A stretch of 12,019 nt of DNA. It comes from Acidobacteriaceae bacterium. GTDB taxonomy: Bacteria; Acidobacteriota; Terriglobia; Bryobacterales; Bryobacteraceae. Below are positions 1 through 7,331 of this stretch, piece by piece. The notes beneath the pieces are model-generated. The model saw only the letters and a program-made list of their open reading frames with translations. It was not told where the DNA came from and ran no database searches. Each line of letters starts with the position of its first letter. Positions within the stretch are counted from its first letter, which is position 1. Location of the stretch: assembly GCA_019245255.1 (NCBI GenBank), contig JAFARV010000425.1, positions 1 to 12,019 of the forward strand, given 5' to 3'. Both the position numbers and the translations under genes were made by a program.

Positions 1-431
1 GCGGCTTACTCGCGCAGACCGCCGACACCGGCAAGCTTGATCGTTCAGCGGTTCAGGTGAAGACTAAGCGGGCCCCAACGGACGAAGAGTGGAAGGCTCT
101 TCTATTCGGGTGGAAGGTTTGCAAGCACGTGAAGTCAAATGCAATTGTGTACGCGCGGCCGGGGCAAACAATTTCGGTCGGAGCGGGCCAGATGAGCCGT
201 GTCGACAGCGTGAAATTCGGCGCAATGAAAGCCTTGCTGCCGCTCGACGGAACCGTCCTCGCCTCTGATGCATTTTTTCCGTTTCCCGACAGTCTAGAGG
301 AAGCCGCGAGACATGGCGTTACGGCTGCGATCCAGCCCGGCGGATCTGTGCGCGATCAGGAATCGGTCGACGTGGCCGATCGCCTCAACATTGCCATGGT
401 CTTCACCGGCGTGCGGCACTTCCGGCACTGA
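1..431 (+). CDS. purH: PurH, bifunctional AICAR transformylase / IMP cyclohydrolase, C-terminal part
   Basis: This is the C-terminal 142 residues of PurH; the reading frame is open to the left edge of the window (first full codon at base 3), so the start lies outside. PurH carries out the last two steps of de novo purine synthesis in the cytoplasm: formylation of AICAR with 10-formyl-tetrahydrofolate, then cyclisation to IMP. The visible part belongs to the transformylase domain. Recognisable family blocks in order are the WKVCKHVKSNAIVYAR segment, GAGQMSRVDSV, the SDAFFPFPD block, IQPGGSVRDQ and the family-typical end VFTGVRHFRH. An internal GTG at 57 is not a real start, because conserved sequence continues upstream of it. 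The gene is convergent with the kinase at 482-2371, only 50 bases away, and appears unrelated to it. The identification is very secure; the cyclohydrolase half is not visible here. Confidence 0.97.
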   Translation, partial: GLLAQTADTGKLDRSAVQVKTKRAPTDEEWKALLFGWKVCKHVKSNAIVYARPGQTISVGAGQMSRVDSVKFGAMKALLPLDGTVLASDAFFPFPDSLEEAARHGVTAAIQPGGSVRDQESVDVADRLNIAMVFTGVRHFRH

Positions 432-478
432 GCGCGAGTTGGGACACCAGCAGGTCGAGAGAGTCGGCGAATTCGCGC
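432..478. terminator. Possible terminator hairpin between convergent genes
   Basis: Directly after the purH stop codon, GCGCGAGTT (432-440) can pair with AATTCGCGC (470-478); all nine positions pair if one G-U wobble is allowed. The loop is long (29 bases). On the + strand the stem is followed by AGTTTA, not by a true T-run. It fills the gap between two convergent genes, where a bidirectional terminator would be expected. The long loop and missing T-run make an ordinary intrinsic terminator uncertain. Confidence 0.3.
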
Positions 479-481
479 AGT

Positions 482-2371
482 TTACGCTGTTACCGATACT
501 CCCGCGTCATACACGTTCTGATTGCCACCTGCCCGTGGTTTCCTGACGCTGAAGTAAAACGTCGATCCCACATCCGGTTCTGATTCCAGCCAGATGCGTC
601 CGCCATGGTGCTCAATCACTCTGCGGCACGTGGCGAGTCCGATTCCAAAACCTGGGATCTCTGCTCCATGCAACCTTTTTAGCGGAGTGAAAATCCGACC
701 CTGAAACTCGGGCGGTATGCCGATGCCGTTGTCACGGACGGAAATCACCCACGAGTCGCTCCGCTCAGTCGCGCCAAAGTGGATCCTTGGCGGCACGTCT
801 GGTTTTCGGTACTTGATGGCGTTCGAGAGCAGGTTCTCCACCACCTGCGTGATCTGGACTGGATAGGCTGTGATCTCCGGCAGACGGTCTGTCGTAATCT
901 GTGCACCTGTTTCGGCTACAAGTAACTGCAGGTCCACAAGCGCGCGCTCGAGTACCTTCGCGAGCGAAACCGTTCCTTGCCCCTCGGGCTCTGGTTCTGT
1001 TGCGGTGGCATATTTCAGCAGCGATTGAATCAGCTCAGTCATATTTCGAAGGCTATTTTCGACGAACCTCAGGAAGCTGTGAGCCTCTTCATTCAGTTGC
1101 TTGCCGTGCATCCTCTCGAGCAACTGAATGTAATTTGTTGCAACTCTCAATGGAGACTGCAGATCATGTGAAACGACATGAGCAAACTCGGAAAGCGCCG
1201 CATTCGACCGGCGAATGGCCTCTTCCGCCCGCTTTTGTGTGGTGACGTCTTCATACGTTCCAAGCAAACCGCAGATCCGGCCATTCAAATCGCGCAGCGC
1301 AGTGGCACTGGCGCGCAGCCAACGAGCGCTGTCGCCGCCGGAGGGAATCTCGTATTGGCAATCGGACATAGGGCGCCCCGTCTTGAGCGGGTTCCCGAGG
1401 TCAGTGAGGTGCTTGATGAGGGATTCGAACCCCGCAAGCTCCTCATCTGTCTTCCCACGCACGTCATCCGGGCCCTTAAGGTCCATATCGTTTGCAAACG
1501 CCTGGTTGCAGCCCACGTAACGGCCGTCGAGGTCCTTCCAAAACACACGCTGCGGAATGTTGTCCAGAATGGATTGCAGCATTTGTTTCGAGCGGTAGAG
1601 TTCCTCGCCTAGTGCCTGTTGCGCCGTGAGCTGCTGGTCCAGCAATGAAGTGAAGAACGCGAACCCTAAAACGAGAAACGTCACAACGACGATCCCGGTG
1701 ATGCCGAGATCAGAAACGCTGACTGCATGTGAGTAGTCGACAGCACCGCGGGAAGCTCGAAAGCTTGCGGCGCTCATGCCCGTATAGTGCATAGCGGCGA
1801 TTGCCGCGCCCATCGCCATCGCACTCAGCACTTTCAATGCCGCCCTGTTCCGGCGCGGGTTTCTCAGATGGAACGTGAACCACAACGCGGCCAGCGATCC
1901 GGTTACCGCGATCACACACGATAGCGCAACCAGACGGTCATCGTACTCGCACATCGCAGGCAAACGCATTGCATTCATGCCGATGTAATGCATTCCGACG
2001 ATTCCGGTCCCCATGAACACACTGCCGATTGCCGCTTGCATGGGCGGCACTTGCGGCCGGCTCACAACAAACAGAGCCACTGCACTGGCGAAGATGGCTG
2101 CCAGTAAGGAAGCAATGACGGTGGGAAAATCGTAGCGGACCGGCACGGGCAAAGAGAACGCCAACATGCCGACGTAGTGCATCGACCAGATGCCAAAGCC
2201 CATTGCACAGGCGCCGCCCGTAAGCCATGCCAACCGTTTTCGTCCTTGCGCGGCGGTTGTCCTCGATGCCAATCCCAGCGCAGTGTAAGAGGCGCAAACA
2301 GCGATAATCACCGAGAGCGCCACCAGCCAGGGATCATATCTGCCCGCCAATAACGGCACGTGCGTGTTCAC
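482..2371 (-). CDS. MHYT-PAS sensor histidine kinase (membrane)
   Basis: A 629-residue membrane sensor kinase. Residues about 14-243 form an MHYT domain with roughly seven hydrophobic helices and three copies of the motif: SMHYVGM (63-69), GMHYIGM (126-132) and AMHYTGM (193-199). MHYT domains are proposed to bind a metal, probably copper, and to sense diatomic gases or redox state; that is a family-level proposal. A PAS domain follows at about 262-382, then HisKA with H402 in SHDLQSPL, and a HATPase domain with the N box NLLSNAIKY (513-521), G1 box RDNGIGI (546-552) and G2 GFGIGLA (574-580). The kinase core resembles the Cph1 phytochrome type, which usually works with Rcp1-type regulators such as the one at 4471. 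I chose the GTG at 2371 because it overlaps the upstream kinase's TGA by four bases (GTGA), implying translational coupling, and a G-rich stretch precedes it. The frame stays open to 2485, but that would run into the neighbour. Confidence 0.9.
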   Translation of the reverse strand: MNTHVPLLAGRYDPWLVALSVIIAVCASYTALGLASRTTAAQGRKRLAWLTGGACAMGFGIWSMHYVGMLAFSLPVPVRYDFPTVIASLLAAIFASAVALFVVSRPQVPPMQAAIGSVFMGTGIVGMHYIGMNAMRLPAMCEYDDRLVALSCVIAVTGSLAALWFTFHLRNPRRNRAALKVLSAMAMGAAIAAMHYTGMSAASFRASRGAVDYSHAVSVSDLGITGIVVVTFLVLGFAFFTSLLDQQLTAQQALGEELYRSKQMLQSILDNIPQRVFWKDLDGRYVGCNQAFANDMDLKGPDDVRGKTDEELAGFESLIKHLTDLGNPLKTGRPMSDCQYEIPSGGDSARWLRASATALRDLNGRICGLLGTYEDVTTQKRAEEAIRRSNAALSEFAHVVSHDLQSPLRVATNYIQLLERMHGKQLNEEAHSFLRFVENSLRNMTELIQSLLKYATATEPEPEGQGTVSLAKVLERALVDLQLLVAETGAQITTDRLPEITAYPVQITQVVENLLSNAIKYRKPDVPPRIHFGATERSDSWVISVRDNGIGIPPEFQGRIFTPLKRLHGAEIPGFGIGLATCRRVIEHHGGRIWLESEPDVGSTFYFSVRKPRAGGNQNVYDAGVSVTA

Positions 2372-4227
2372 TCCATCCCCCGCGCTTCTACTGTCTTGCC
2401 TGCCGAGACTGTCATTGCTTCGTCTCCGGCCGCGGGCCATGTAAAGTAAAACGCGCTGCCCTGGCCCTCTTCGGATTGGACCCAAATACGGCCATGATGC
2501 CGCTCTATGATTCTTTTGACAAGCGCCAGGCCAAGCCCGATCCCTTCATGAGCTCGCGAAAGACGCTTAAAGATTTCGAAGATCCTGTCAGAATACGCGG
2601 GCGCAATGCCTATGCCATTATCACGGACGCACAGTTCCCATTCACGCGCGGGAGAACATGATTGGGTCTGATTTGCTGCCCGAGCCGCAGCGCGCGAGGA
2701 GCGGGCTGAAATCTCGATTTGGAGTCTCCCTTGCCCTCTAAACCGAATTGCGTTGCTCAGCAGCTCCTTGAAGACGGTGGCCAGTTCTTGTTCGCTTCCT
2801 AACAGCGCCGGCAACGGCTCAACCTTGATGCTTGCGCCCGCCGCCTGCAGTGCAGCGTGCGATTCTGCAAGCACACGCTTCAATACGGCACCCGTATCGA
2901 CTCTCCTCTGCAAATCCGGCACGCTCTCGCCAAGTTCCCAGTACTTGCGCAGCCCGTCTACGAGTTCCTGGATCTGCTTCGCCCCGGTTTGGATATGCCC
3001 CCGAAATTCCGCCGCCCGCTCGTCCGCAGGTTGGAGTTCTCCGAGCAACTCAGCGAAAAGCCGTACGTTGCGCAGGGGTTCCTGCAGGTGATGGCTTGCC
3101 GCGTAAGCAAATTGCCGCAAATCGTCATTGGATCGCGCCAGATTCTGAACGTACGTTGCAAGCTGCTCCTGGCCGCGTCTCCGTTCAGTTGTATCTGCGG
3201 CGACTGCGATGGTGCCGATACTGCTGCCGCGCGGGTCGCGCAGCGCCGCGCTCCAGATATCGCAATATACAGCCTCGCCGCCTTTGCGATGCAGTTTCCG
3301 CTCAACGCTTGCGGCAGCGGACGTGTTGCGTGCGCTAGCTCGCGTACCATCCATGTCAATGCCGGTGTTCGCAACTCCGGGAAGTTCCTGCGGCGCAAGA
3401 CAGGGCGGCGGGGCGCCAAGCACCTCAGCTTCCCTCCAGCCAAACAACTCCTCGGCTTTGCTATTCCAGAAATTGACGTTGCCAGACAGATCGATACCCC
3501 AAATAGCAAGCGGTACCGTGTTCACAATCGCGTCGATCAAGGCTGTCGCCTCGGCGACTTTTCTCTGTGACTCTTGCCAGTCGCTGACGTCCTGGATAAC
3601 GGCTAACTTGGCCCGCCGCCCACGGTAGGTTGTTGCGGTTGCGGTGATATCAACAGTTATGATTTGCCCGTCCTTCCGCCGATGCCGCCAACGTCCGGTG
3701 GATCGAAATGCCAACGCATTCCGCCGCGCAGCTTCTACCGTGGCCGGAACGTCCTCACTTGGCCTGATATCTTTCAGAGTCATCGAGAGGAATTCCTCTC
3801 GCGAATAGCCGTAGTGATGAATTGCGGCTGGGTTCACGTCCAGGAATCTCAAGGTCTCGATGTCATACACCCATGTGGGAAAGGGATGTTGTTCAAATAG
3901 CAACCGGTTCTGGCGGTCTGATTCAATCAGTTCATCGACGGCACTTTCCCGGCCCGATAACTCGACGAAGGCAATGGCTCCTCCGCCATTTGCGGTTCGC
4001 AGCAGCGAATGCGCGACGCGGACCTGTTTGCGATCAGCTCGTTCTAAGGCGACCTCTTCCCAGCCCTTCTCGTGTTCAGAGTTCAAGTCGATAAACGGAA
4101 ACAGTTCCGTTACGTGCCGCCCCAGTGCTGCGCCGGGTGGGAAGCCGACAAGCTCTTCGGCGCGGGCGGTGATATCCGTGATCAGCCCGTTGGCATCAAA
4201 GAGACAAATCCTGGGCTTGCCAGGCAT
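2368..4227 (-). CDS. Three-PAS histidine kinase (soluble)
   Basis: A 619-residue kinase with no membrane segment or signal peptide, so probably cytoplasmic. Three PAS-like regions come first, at about 1-92, 105-218 and 226-350; the second and third each end in a PAC-like segment (IQDVSDWQ, AADTTERR). HisKA spans about 362-430 and the HATPase domain about 470-598, with N box KELLSNAIRF (487-496), G1 RDNGIGI (535-541), F box IFEIFKRL (549-556) and G2 GIGLGLALV (562-570). The H box reads ASHHLQEPLR: H379 aligns with the phosphoacceptor, but H380 replaces the usual Asp. An Ala/Ser/Arg-rich insert at 508-527 separates the N and G1 boxes. The ATG at 4227 is supported by GGAAGG four bases upstream. 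It is the first gene of a two-kinase operon and diverges from the response regulator at 4471. The PAS ligands cannot be told from sequence; no heme or flavin signature was recognised. Confidence 0.9.
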   Translation of the reverse strand: MPGKPRICLFDANGLITDITARAEELVGFPPGAALGRHVTELFPFIDLNSEHEKGWEEVALERADRKQVRVAHSLLRTANGGGAIAFVELSGRESAVDELIESDRQNRLLFEQHPFPTWVYDIETLRFLDVNPAAIHHYGYSREEFLSMTLKDIRPSEDVPATVEAARRNALAFRSTGRWRHRRKDGQIITVDITATATTYRGRRAKLAVIQDVSDWQESQRKVAEATALIDAIVNTVPLAIWGIDLSGNVNFWNSKAEELFGWREAEVLGAPPPCLAPQELPGVANTGIDMDGTRASARNTSAAASVERKLHRKGGEAVYCDIWSAALRDPRGSSIGTIAVAADTTERRRGQEQLATYVQNLARSNDDLRQFAYAASHHLQEPLRNVRLFAELLGELQPADERAAEFRGHIQTGAKQIQELVDGLRKYWELGESVPDLQRRVDTGAVLKRVLAESHAALQAAGASIKVEPLPALLGSEQELATVFKELLSNAIRFRGQGRLQIEISARSSRAAARAANQTQSCSPAREWELCVRDNGIGIAPAYSDRIFEIFKRLSRAHEGIGLGLALVKRIIERHHGRIWVQSEEGQGSAFYFTWPAAGDEAMTVSAGKTVEARGME

Positions 4228-4255
4228 TTACCTTCCGGCGGGCTCCTTAACGTTC

Positions 4256-4267
4256 AAAATGCATTTT
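4256..4267. promoter_or_regulatory. Perfect 12-base palindrome in the kinase operon leader
   Basis: AAAATGCATTTT is a perfect palindrome 28 bases upstream of the first kinase ATG, inside the 5' leader predicted from the candidate promoter at 4364-4390. It could be an operator. It could also be chance in a fairly AT-rich stretch; a single copy gives little support. Confidence 0.25.
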
Positions 4268-4363
4268 AGGCAGGTAAGTCAGTCCGCAACCTCCGGCGCG
4301 GACGTGCGTGGGAATCTCCGAGCTCAGATGCCCGCAACGCGGTGGGCGAGCTAAACACCCCAC

Positions 4364-4390
4364 ACTATAAATGTTCATTTCGGCACTCAA
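4364..4390 (-). promoter_or_regulatory. Candidate sigma-70-type promoter for the kinase operon, in a divergent control region
   Basis: Read on the minus strand, TTGAGT (4390-4385) is followed after 15 bases by TATAGT (4369-4364). The -10 box matches the consensus at five of six positions and the -35 at four of six, but the spacer is short. It would give a leader of about 130 bases. The whole 4228-4470 gap separates the divergent kinase operon and response regulator, and its AT-rich part (about 4364-4432) probably carries both promoters. For the response regulator, TAAAAT (4401-4406) and GATAAT (4426-4431) are possible -10 boxes, but no convincing -35 accompanies either. Confidence 0.35.
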
Positions 4391-4470
4391 AATTCCTATC
4401 TAAAATCAAAATTACGGTCTAATTGGATAATACTCCTAGACAGGCAACAGACGATTTTCTGATTGGTGTA

Positions 4471-4920
4471 ATGTTGGAATCAGCAGCTATTTGCGACATT
4501 TTACTTGTGGAAGACAATCCAGGCGACGCGTTGCTAGTGCGCCTGGGATTGCAGAGCGAAGCAAGCCGCGAGGTATCGGTCGTTAACGTCGGGGATGGCC
4601 AGGAGGCTCTCGACTACCTCTATAGGCGTGACAAATACAAGGAGGCGCCACGTCCGAAGGTCGTATTTCTGGACCTCAATTTGCCCAAAATTGATGGCCG
4701 TGAGGTATTGAAAGCTGTCAAACAGGACAGGAACCTATCCACAATCCCAGTGGTAATTCTGAGCACGTCAGAATCCAGCACCGACATCGATTCCAGTTAC
4801 CGCCACGGCGCCAATTCCTACATCGTTAAACCACGCGAATTAGCGGATACCCTGAGCACGATTTCACGCTGCCGGACGTATTGGCTGGATACCGTGCGGC
4901 TCCAGGTGTCCACAGCGTAA
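4471..4920 (+). CDS. Single-domain response regulator, Rcp1 type
   Basis: A 149-residue receiver domain with no output domain. The acidic pair E14-D15 lies in LLVEDNPGDA, the phosphoacceptor is D68 in VVFLDLNLP, the switch Ser/Thr position is S98 in VVILSTS, and the invariant lysine is K120 in IVKP. The 'VEDNPGDA', 'FLDLNLPKIDGREVL' and C-terminal 'YWLDTV' segments are typical of the Rcp1 subgroup, which is usually phosphorylated by Cph1-like kinases such as the two encoded divergently at 482-4227. I chose the ATG at 4471 because it puts the first beta strand at the normal position and gives the family length. The frame extends back to a TTG at 4423, but the extra 16 residues have no family match. 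The Shine-Dalgarno sequence is weak (GGTG at 4465-4468). With no effector domain, it presumably acts by protein contact or by passing phosphate on. Confidence 0.93.
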   Translation: MLESAAICDILLVEDNPGDALLVRLGLQSEASREVSVVNVGDGQEALDYLYRRDKYKEAPRPKVVFLDLNLPKIDGREVLKAVKQDRNLSTIPVVILSTSESSTDIDSSYRHGANSYIVKPRELADTLSTISRCRTYWLDTVRLQVSTA

Positions 4921-4995
4921 AGTGGGCCGAGCGTCACGATAGCAGGTGCCTCAGACATCCCCGGCGGTTTCTCGAAGGAAAGACCTTGCGAATGG

Positions 4996-6567
4996 CTAAT
5001 GCAGCGGAGCGACGGCGGGCGGAATCCAAGGGTTCACCTTGTTCGTCACCGCCCTGTCGGGCCAATAGAGACGCAAAAACAAGATAAAGTCGCCACTGTT
5101 GTCACTTGAGGGCGCCGGAGCCTCCAGCCAGTTACAATACTGCATCGGATCCGATGGCGCTTTCGACCCTACGAAGATGTCCAGCGACTTGTCCGCATTC
5201 TCGCAGGCCTTGTGCCCTTCCACGTACATCGTGCTCAGAGCGTGCCAGTTTTCCCCTCCCTTGTTGTCGTTCAGCGTGCCATTCGCCTGATACAGCGTTA
5301 GCGACCAGAATCCGTTGCCGTCAACCGGCGGAATCTCCTCCGCCGCGTGCTGCGCAGTCGACGGCTTGAAATGGATCGTATAGTTGTTTGCTCCGTTTAG
5401 CTGCGTTCCGGTTCCGTCCTTCCTTGTGTAGCCGTACACTGCATCCTTTGCTCTGTTTGCGCCCAGTGCTTGTTGCGCCACGACTGCTCGCAGCAAATAT
5501 CGCGTCCCATAATCGCCCACATCCAATGACACCGACCAATGCGTCGTGGTTTCACCCGGTGTCTGGTTCGCCATGATTTGTTTGGCCGTGAGTACAGCCC
5601 GTTCCAGGGCAGCGATCTCCGCCCTCCCGTTCGTATCCATTGCGCGCGCAGCACACGAGAATTGGCCGGGTATGATGCCGAGCCTGGTAATACGCTTGGT
5701 TATGCCGACATCGATCGCTCTTGTCGGATTCGTTGTCATCATCGCCGACATGGTTTCAAAGAACGCACACGCATCCATACTGTCGACCTGCTTAATGGGT
5801 TGCGTTCTCATATCGAACGAGGGATTGACCGGGATGTTGTCCGGAGGCATATATGGATTGGGATAGACCGTGAGCGGCGTCAGACTGAAGTTGTTGATAA
5901 TCTGGTCAGCCACGAATTTCTGATCGTCTTGGGTGCCGGTCGTGTATACGCGCGTAATCATCCACGCTGTGTTTGTATCGAAATCAATCTCGCCGGCTAA
6001 TCCTGAAGGTAAGCTCTGGGTATTATTTGGTCCGACCAAGGCGTAATCGCCGCTCGTCGTCCCGATTCGTGAGCTCGGTGAATCCCGGCTGACGTTCGTC
6101 CAGGCATCGAGGAGTTGGAATATGAAATACCGGTCGCTGCTGATCGGTGAAATGTGCAGGATGAGCGGCCCGTCTGTTAGGTCGAGGAAAGCCGGAGCAT
6201 ACATTGTCGTGGTGCTCGGTAACACGACGTCTTTGTAAGTTGACCCGACGGGCAATTGTGTTGCTTTGTATAACTGATTGATCGGTGATCGGCCAGTGAA
6301 CTTGATCGCGTTCGGCACATTGGTGGCCACTCGCTCTGTCATCGCAATTGCTACCAGTGGATAGCCATAAATGTACGCCGCAATACCGTCGAGATACGTT
6401 TGTGCGGTGCTCGGTTCCAGATCCGCCGGCAACTGGCTCGCTGCGATATCTAGAACTCCGTCAAGATCGGAGTAGTCGGGTTCGTCGGCCGCGGGGCATG
6501 CGAAGGCAAGCATCATTATTGCCGCGATCGAGAATACAAGTTTCCTATTCGGACTTGGCACGGGCAT
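4996..6567 (-). CDS. Secreted DUF1254/DUF1214 domain protein
   Basis: A 523-residue exported protein of unknown function. Residues 1-26 form a signal peptide: basic NRK at 7-9, a hydrophobic stretch 10-23, and possible cleavage after A23 or A26. C24 is preceded by A-F-A, which is not a good lipobox, so a lipoprotein is unlikely. Residues about 60-215 match the DUF1254 pattern, with STTTMYAPAFLDLTDGPLIL and RYFIFQLLDAWTNV standing where the family usually has 'PN.DTLYS.AWLDL...P' and 'RYY.FQ..DAWTN'. Residues about 395-510 match DUF1214, with GFWSLTLYQANG (419-430), a later CNWLEAP and an LRLYWP near the end. No enzymatic activity is established that I can assign. The ATG at 6567 has GAGG unusually close (two bases after it), but a later start would lose the signal peptide. 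It lies 84 bases downstream of the soluble regulator on the same strand and may be cotranscribed with it. Confidence 0.88.
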   Translation of the reverse strand: MPVPSPNRKLVFSIAAIMMLAFACPAADEPDYSDLDGVLDIAASQLPADLEPSTAQTYLDGIAAYIYGYPLVAIAMTERVATNVPNAIKFTGRSPINQLYKATQLPVGSTYKDVVLPSTTTMYAPAFLDLTDGPLILHISPISSDRYFIFQLLDAWTNVSRDSPSSRIGTTSGDYALVGPNNTQSLPSGLAGEIDFDTNTAWMITRVYTTGTQDDQKFVADQIINNFSLTPLTVYPNPYMPPDNIPVNPSFDMRTQPIKQVDSMDACAFFETMSAMMTTNPTRAIDVGITKRITRLGIIPGQFSCAARAMDTNGRAEIAALERAVLTAKQIMANQTPGETTTHWSVSLDVGDYGTRYLLRAVVAQQALGANRAKDAVYGYTRKDGTGTQLNGANNYTIHFKPSTAQHAAEEIPPVDGNGFWSLTLYQANGTLNDNKGGENWHALSTMYVEGHKACENADKSLDIFVGSKAPSDPMQYCNWLEAPAPSSDNSGDFILFLRLYWPDRAVTNKVNPWIPPAVAPLH

Positions 6568-6639
6568 GTCCTCTACACTGCCTTGGTGTCCGTTGTAAAG
6601 CCGAGTATCATACCGTAGAAGCCGGTGTCGCCGGAAGCG

Positions 6640-6660
6640 CGGCCGTTCGCGTTACGGCCG
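6640..6660. repeat. Short GC-rich inverted repeat over the regulator stop codon
   Basis: CGGCCG occurs at 6640-6645 and 6655-6660, separated by nine bases that include the stop codon (6652-6654) of the soluble regulator. It could form a six-pair hairpin in the transcript between this regulator and the DUF1254 gene. There is no T-run after it, so an intrinsic terminator is not supported; a role in mRNA processing or stability is possible. Confidence 0.25.
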
Positions 6661-7272
6661 GGCGCCGGAAACCAGATTAATTTGCACTTCCACGGTTTCC
6701 CCTGCCCGGCACTCACATTCGGTGACCCAGATTTGTGCGCCGTCGCGCACGGCTGCTATCCGTAACTTCAGACGAGGCGCCGTATCCTGGGCTGTCGCGT
6801 TCGCTTTCAACAGGATGGGACTGAAAACAGGAACGTACCCGCCTTTGGGTACATCAATCAACACACGATCCACGTCTGTGTCCATGTGCCGGTAATACTC
6901 GTGCAGTTTTTGCCGCAGCCGGCGCGCGTCGTTTCTTACGATGGGGTTCAGCGCCGGCTCGAACGAATCGCGCTGATCGAAAACCGCAAGTGCAATGGTG
7001 TATTCGCACAACTGATCGGACCTTCCCGCGAGCGTCTCTTCAATCACAAACTCCAGAAACCGCCGCATACGGCGGGATTGCGCGAACCACTCGCTTTCCA
7101 ATATCCGATGCAACTGAGCCCTCACTCCTATGGAGGATGCAACCGAATTCGAGTGCGGCGATGCGTCGCCATGACCCGTTGCTACTGACGCCACGGTTGA
7201 AACAAGTTGAAGGGCACGATGCTTTGCGGCTGCGGATAGCTTTGGACCGGAGTGGCACCCTTTTTGCATCAC
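6652..7272 (-). CDS. Soluble regulator-like protein with acidobacterial-type winged-helix domain
   Basis: A protein of up to 206 residues. Residues about 50-151 form a domain that aligns without gaps over most of its length with residues 20-121 of the neighbouring membrane regulator (7433-8695): shared features are VR..L.RI..S..F, FL..V...TL.G.S..L.E.T.A..VF, IVR..AR..R..L..YY and G.Y.P.F. In related bacterial proteins this domain heads signalling or regulatory proteins and is thought to be DNA-binding; that role is inferred here. The 55-residue tail has no membrane segment and is unassigned. The start is uncertain: GTG at 7272 and ATG at 7269 are adjacent, but neither has a clear Shine-Dalgarno sequence. 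A GTG at residue 50 (7125) would remove a low-information N-terminus and leave the domain intact. It sits between the membrane regulator and the DUF1254 gene on one strand. A plausible promoter lies at 7304-7331. Confidence 0.75.
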   Translation of the reverse strand: MMQKGCHSGPKLSAAAKHRALQLVSTVASVATGHGDASPHSNSVASSIGVRAQLHRILESEWFAQSRRMRRFLEFVIEETLAGRSDQLCEYTIALAVFDQRDSFEPALNPIVRNDARRLRQKLHEYYRHMDTDVDRVLIDVPKGGYVPVFSPILLKANATAQDTAPRLKLRIAAVRDGAQIWVTECECRAGETVEVQINLVSGARP

Positions 7273-7284
7273 TGGTTTTAAGGA

Positions 7285-7310
7285 AAGAATTCTACAAAGA
7301 AGAATTCTAC
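7285..7310. repeat. Tandem 11-base repeat containing palindromes; possible operator
   Basis: AAGAATTCTAC occurs at 7285-7295 and 7300-7310, a 15-base period. Each copy contains the 8-base palindrome AGAATTCT. The repeat lies 13 bases upstream of the soluble regulator's first possible start codon; one copy overlaps the predicted -10 box and the other lies near the predicted transcription start. That arrangement would suit repression or autoregulation. No binding has been shown. Confidence 0.45.
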
Positions 7311-7331
7311 TCGGAAAAAGCCAGTTGTAAA
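7304..7331 (-). promoter_or_regulatory. Candidate sigma-70-type promoter for the soluble regulator
   Basis: On the minus strand, TTTACA (7331-7326) and TAGAAT (7309-7304) each match the consensus at five of six positions and are separated by 16 bases. Transcription would start near 7297, about 25 bases before the GTG at 7272. The 160-base gap 7273-7432 that holds it suggests this gene can be transcribed independently of the membrane regulator upstream. Confidence 0.45.

Noticed and set aside
2372..2485. N-terminal extension of the MHYT kinase to an ATG at 2485
   Set aside because: It would overlap the upstream kinase's conserved C-terminal coding sequence by over 100 bases. The translation is Arg-rich and unlike a sensor N-terminus, and the GTGA overlap gives a better start.
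2857..3570. A 237-codon plus-strand open frame opposite the three-PAS kinase
   Set aside because: It is antisense to well-conserved kinase domains, its translation is Arg/Cys-rich with no motif, and no ribosome binding site was noted.
4245..4262. A five-codon leader open frame (ATG ... TAA) upstream of the three-PAS kinase on the minus strand
   Set aside because: It is too short to support without a ribosome binding site, and it coincides with the palindrome, which explains the ATG.
4423..4470. N-terminal extension of the response regulator from a TTG codon
   Set aside because: The extra 16 residues do not fit the Rcp1 family, and the region overlaps the likely promoter. The ATG at 4471 gives the normal length.
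4921..4995. Terminator between the convergent response regulator and DUF1254 genes
   Set aside because: No stem with a T-run could be found in this 75-base gap.
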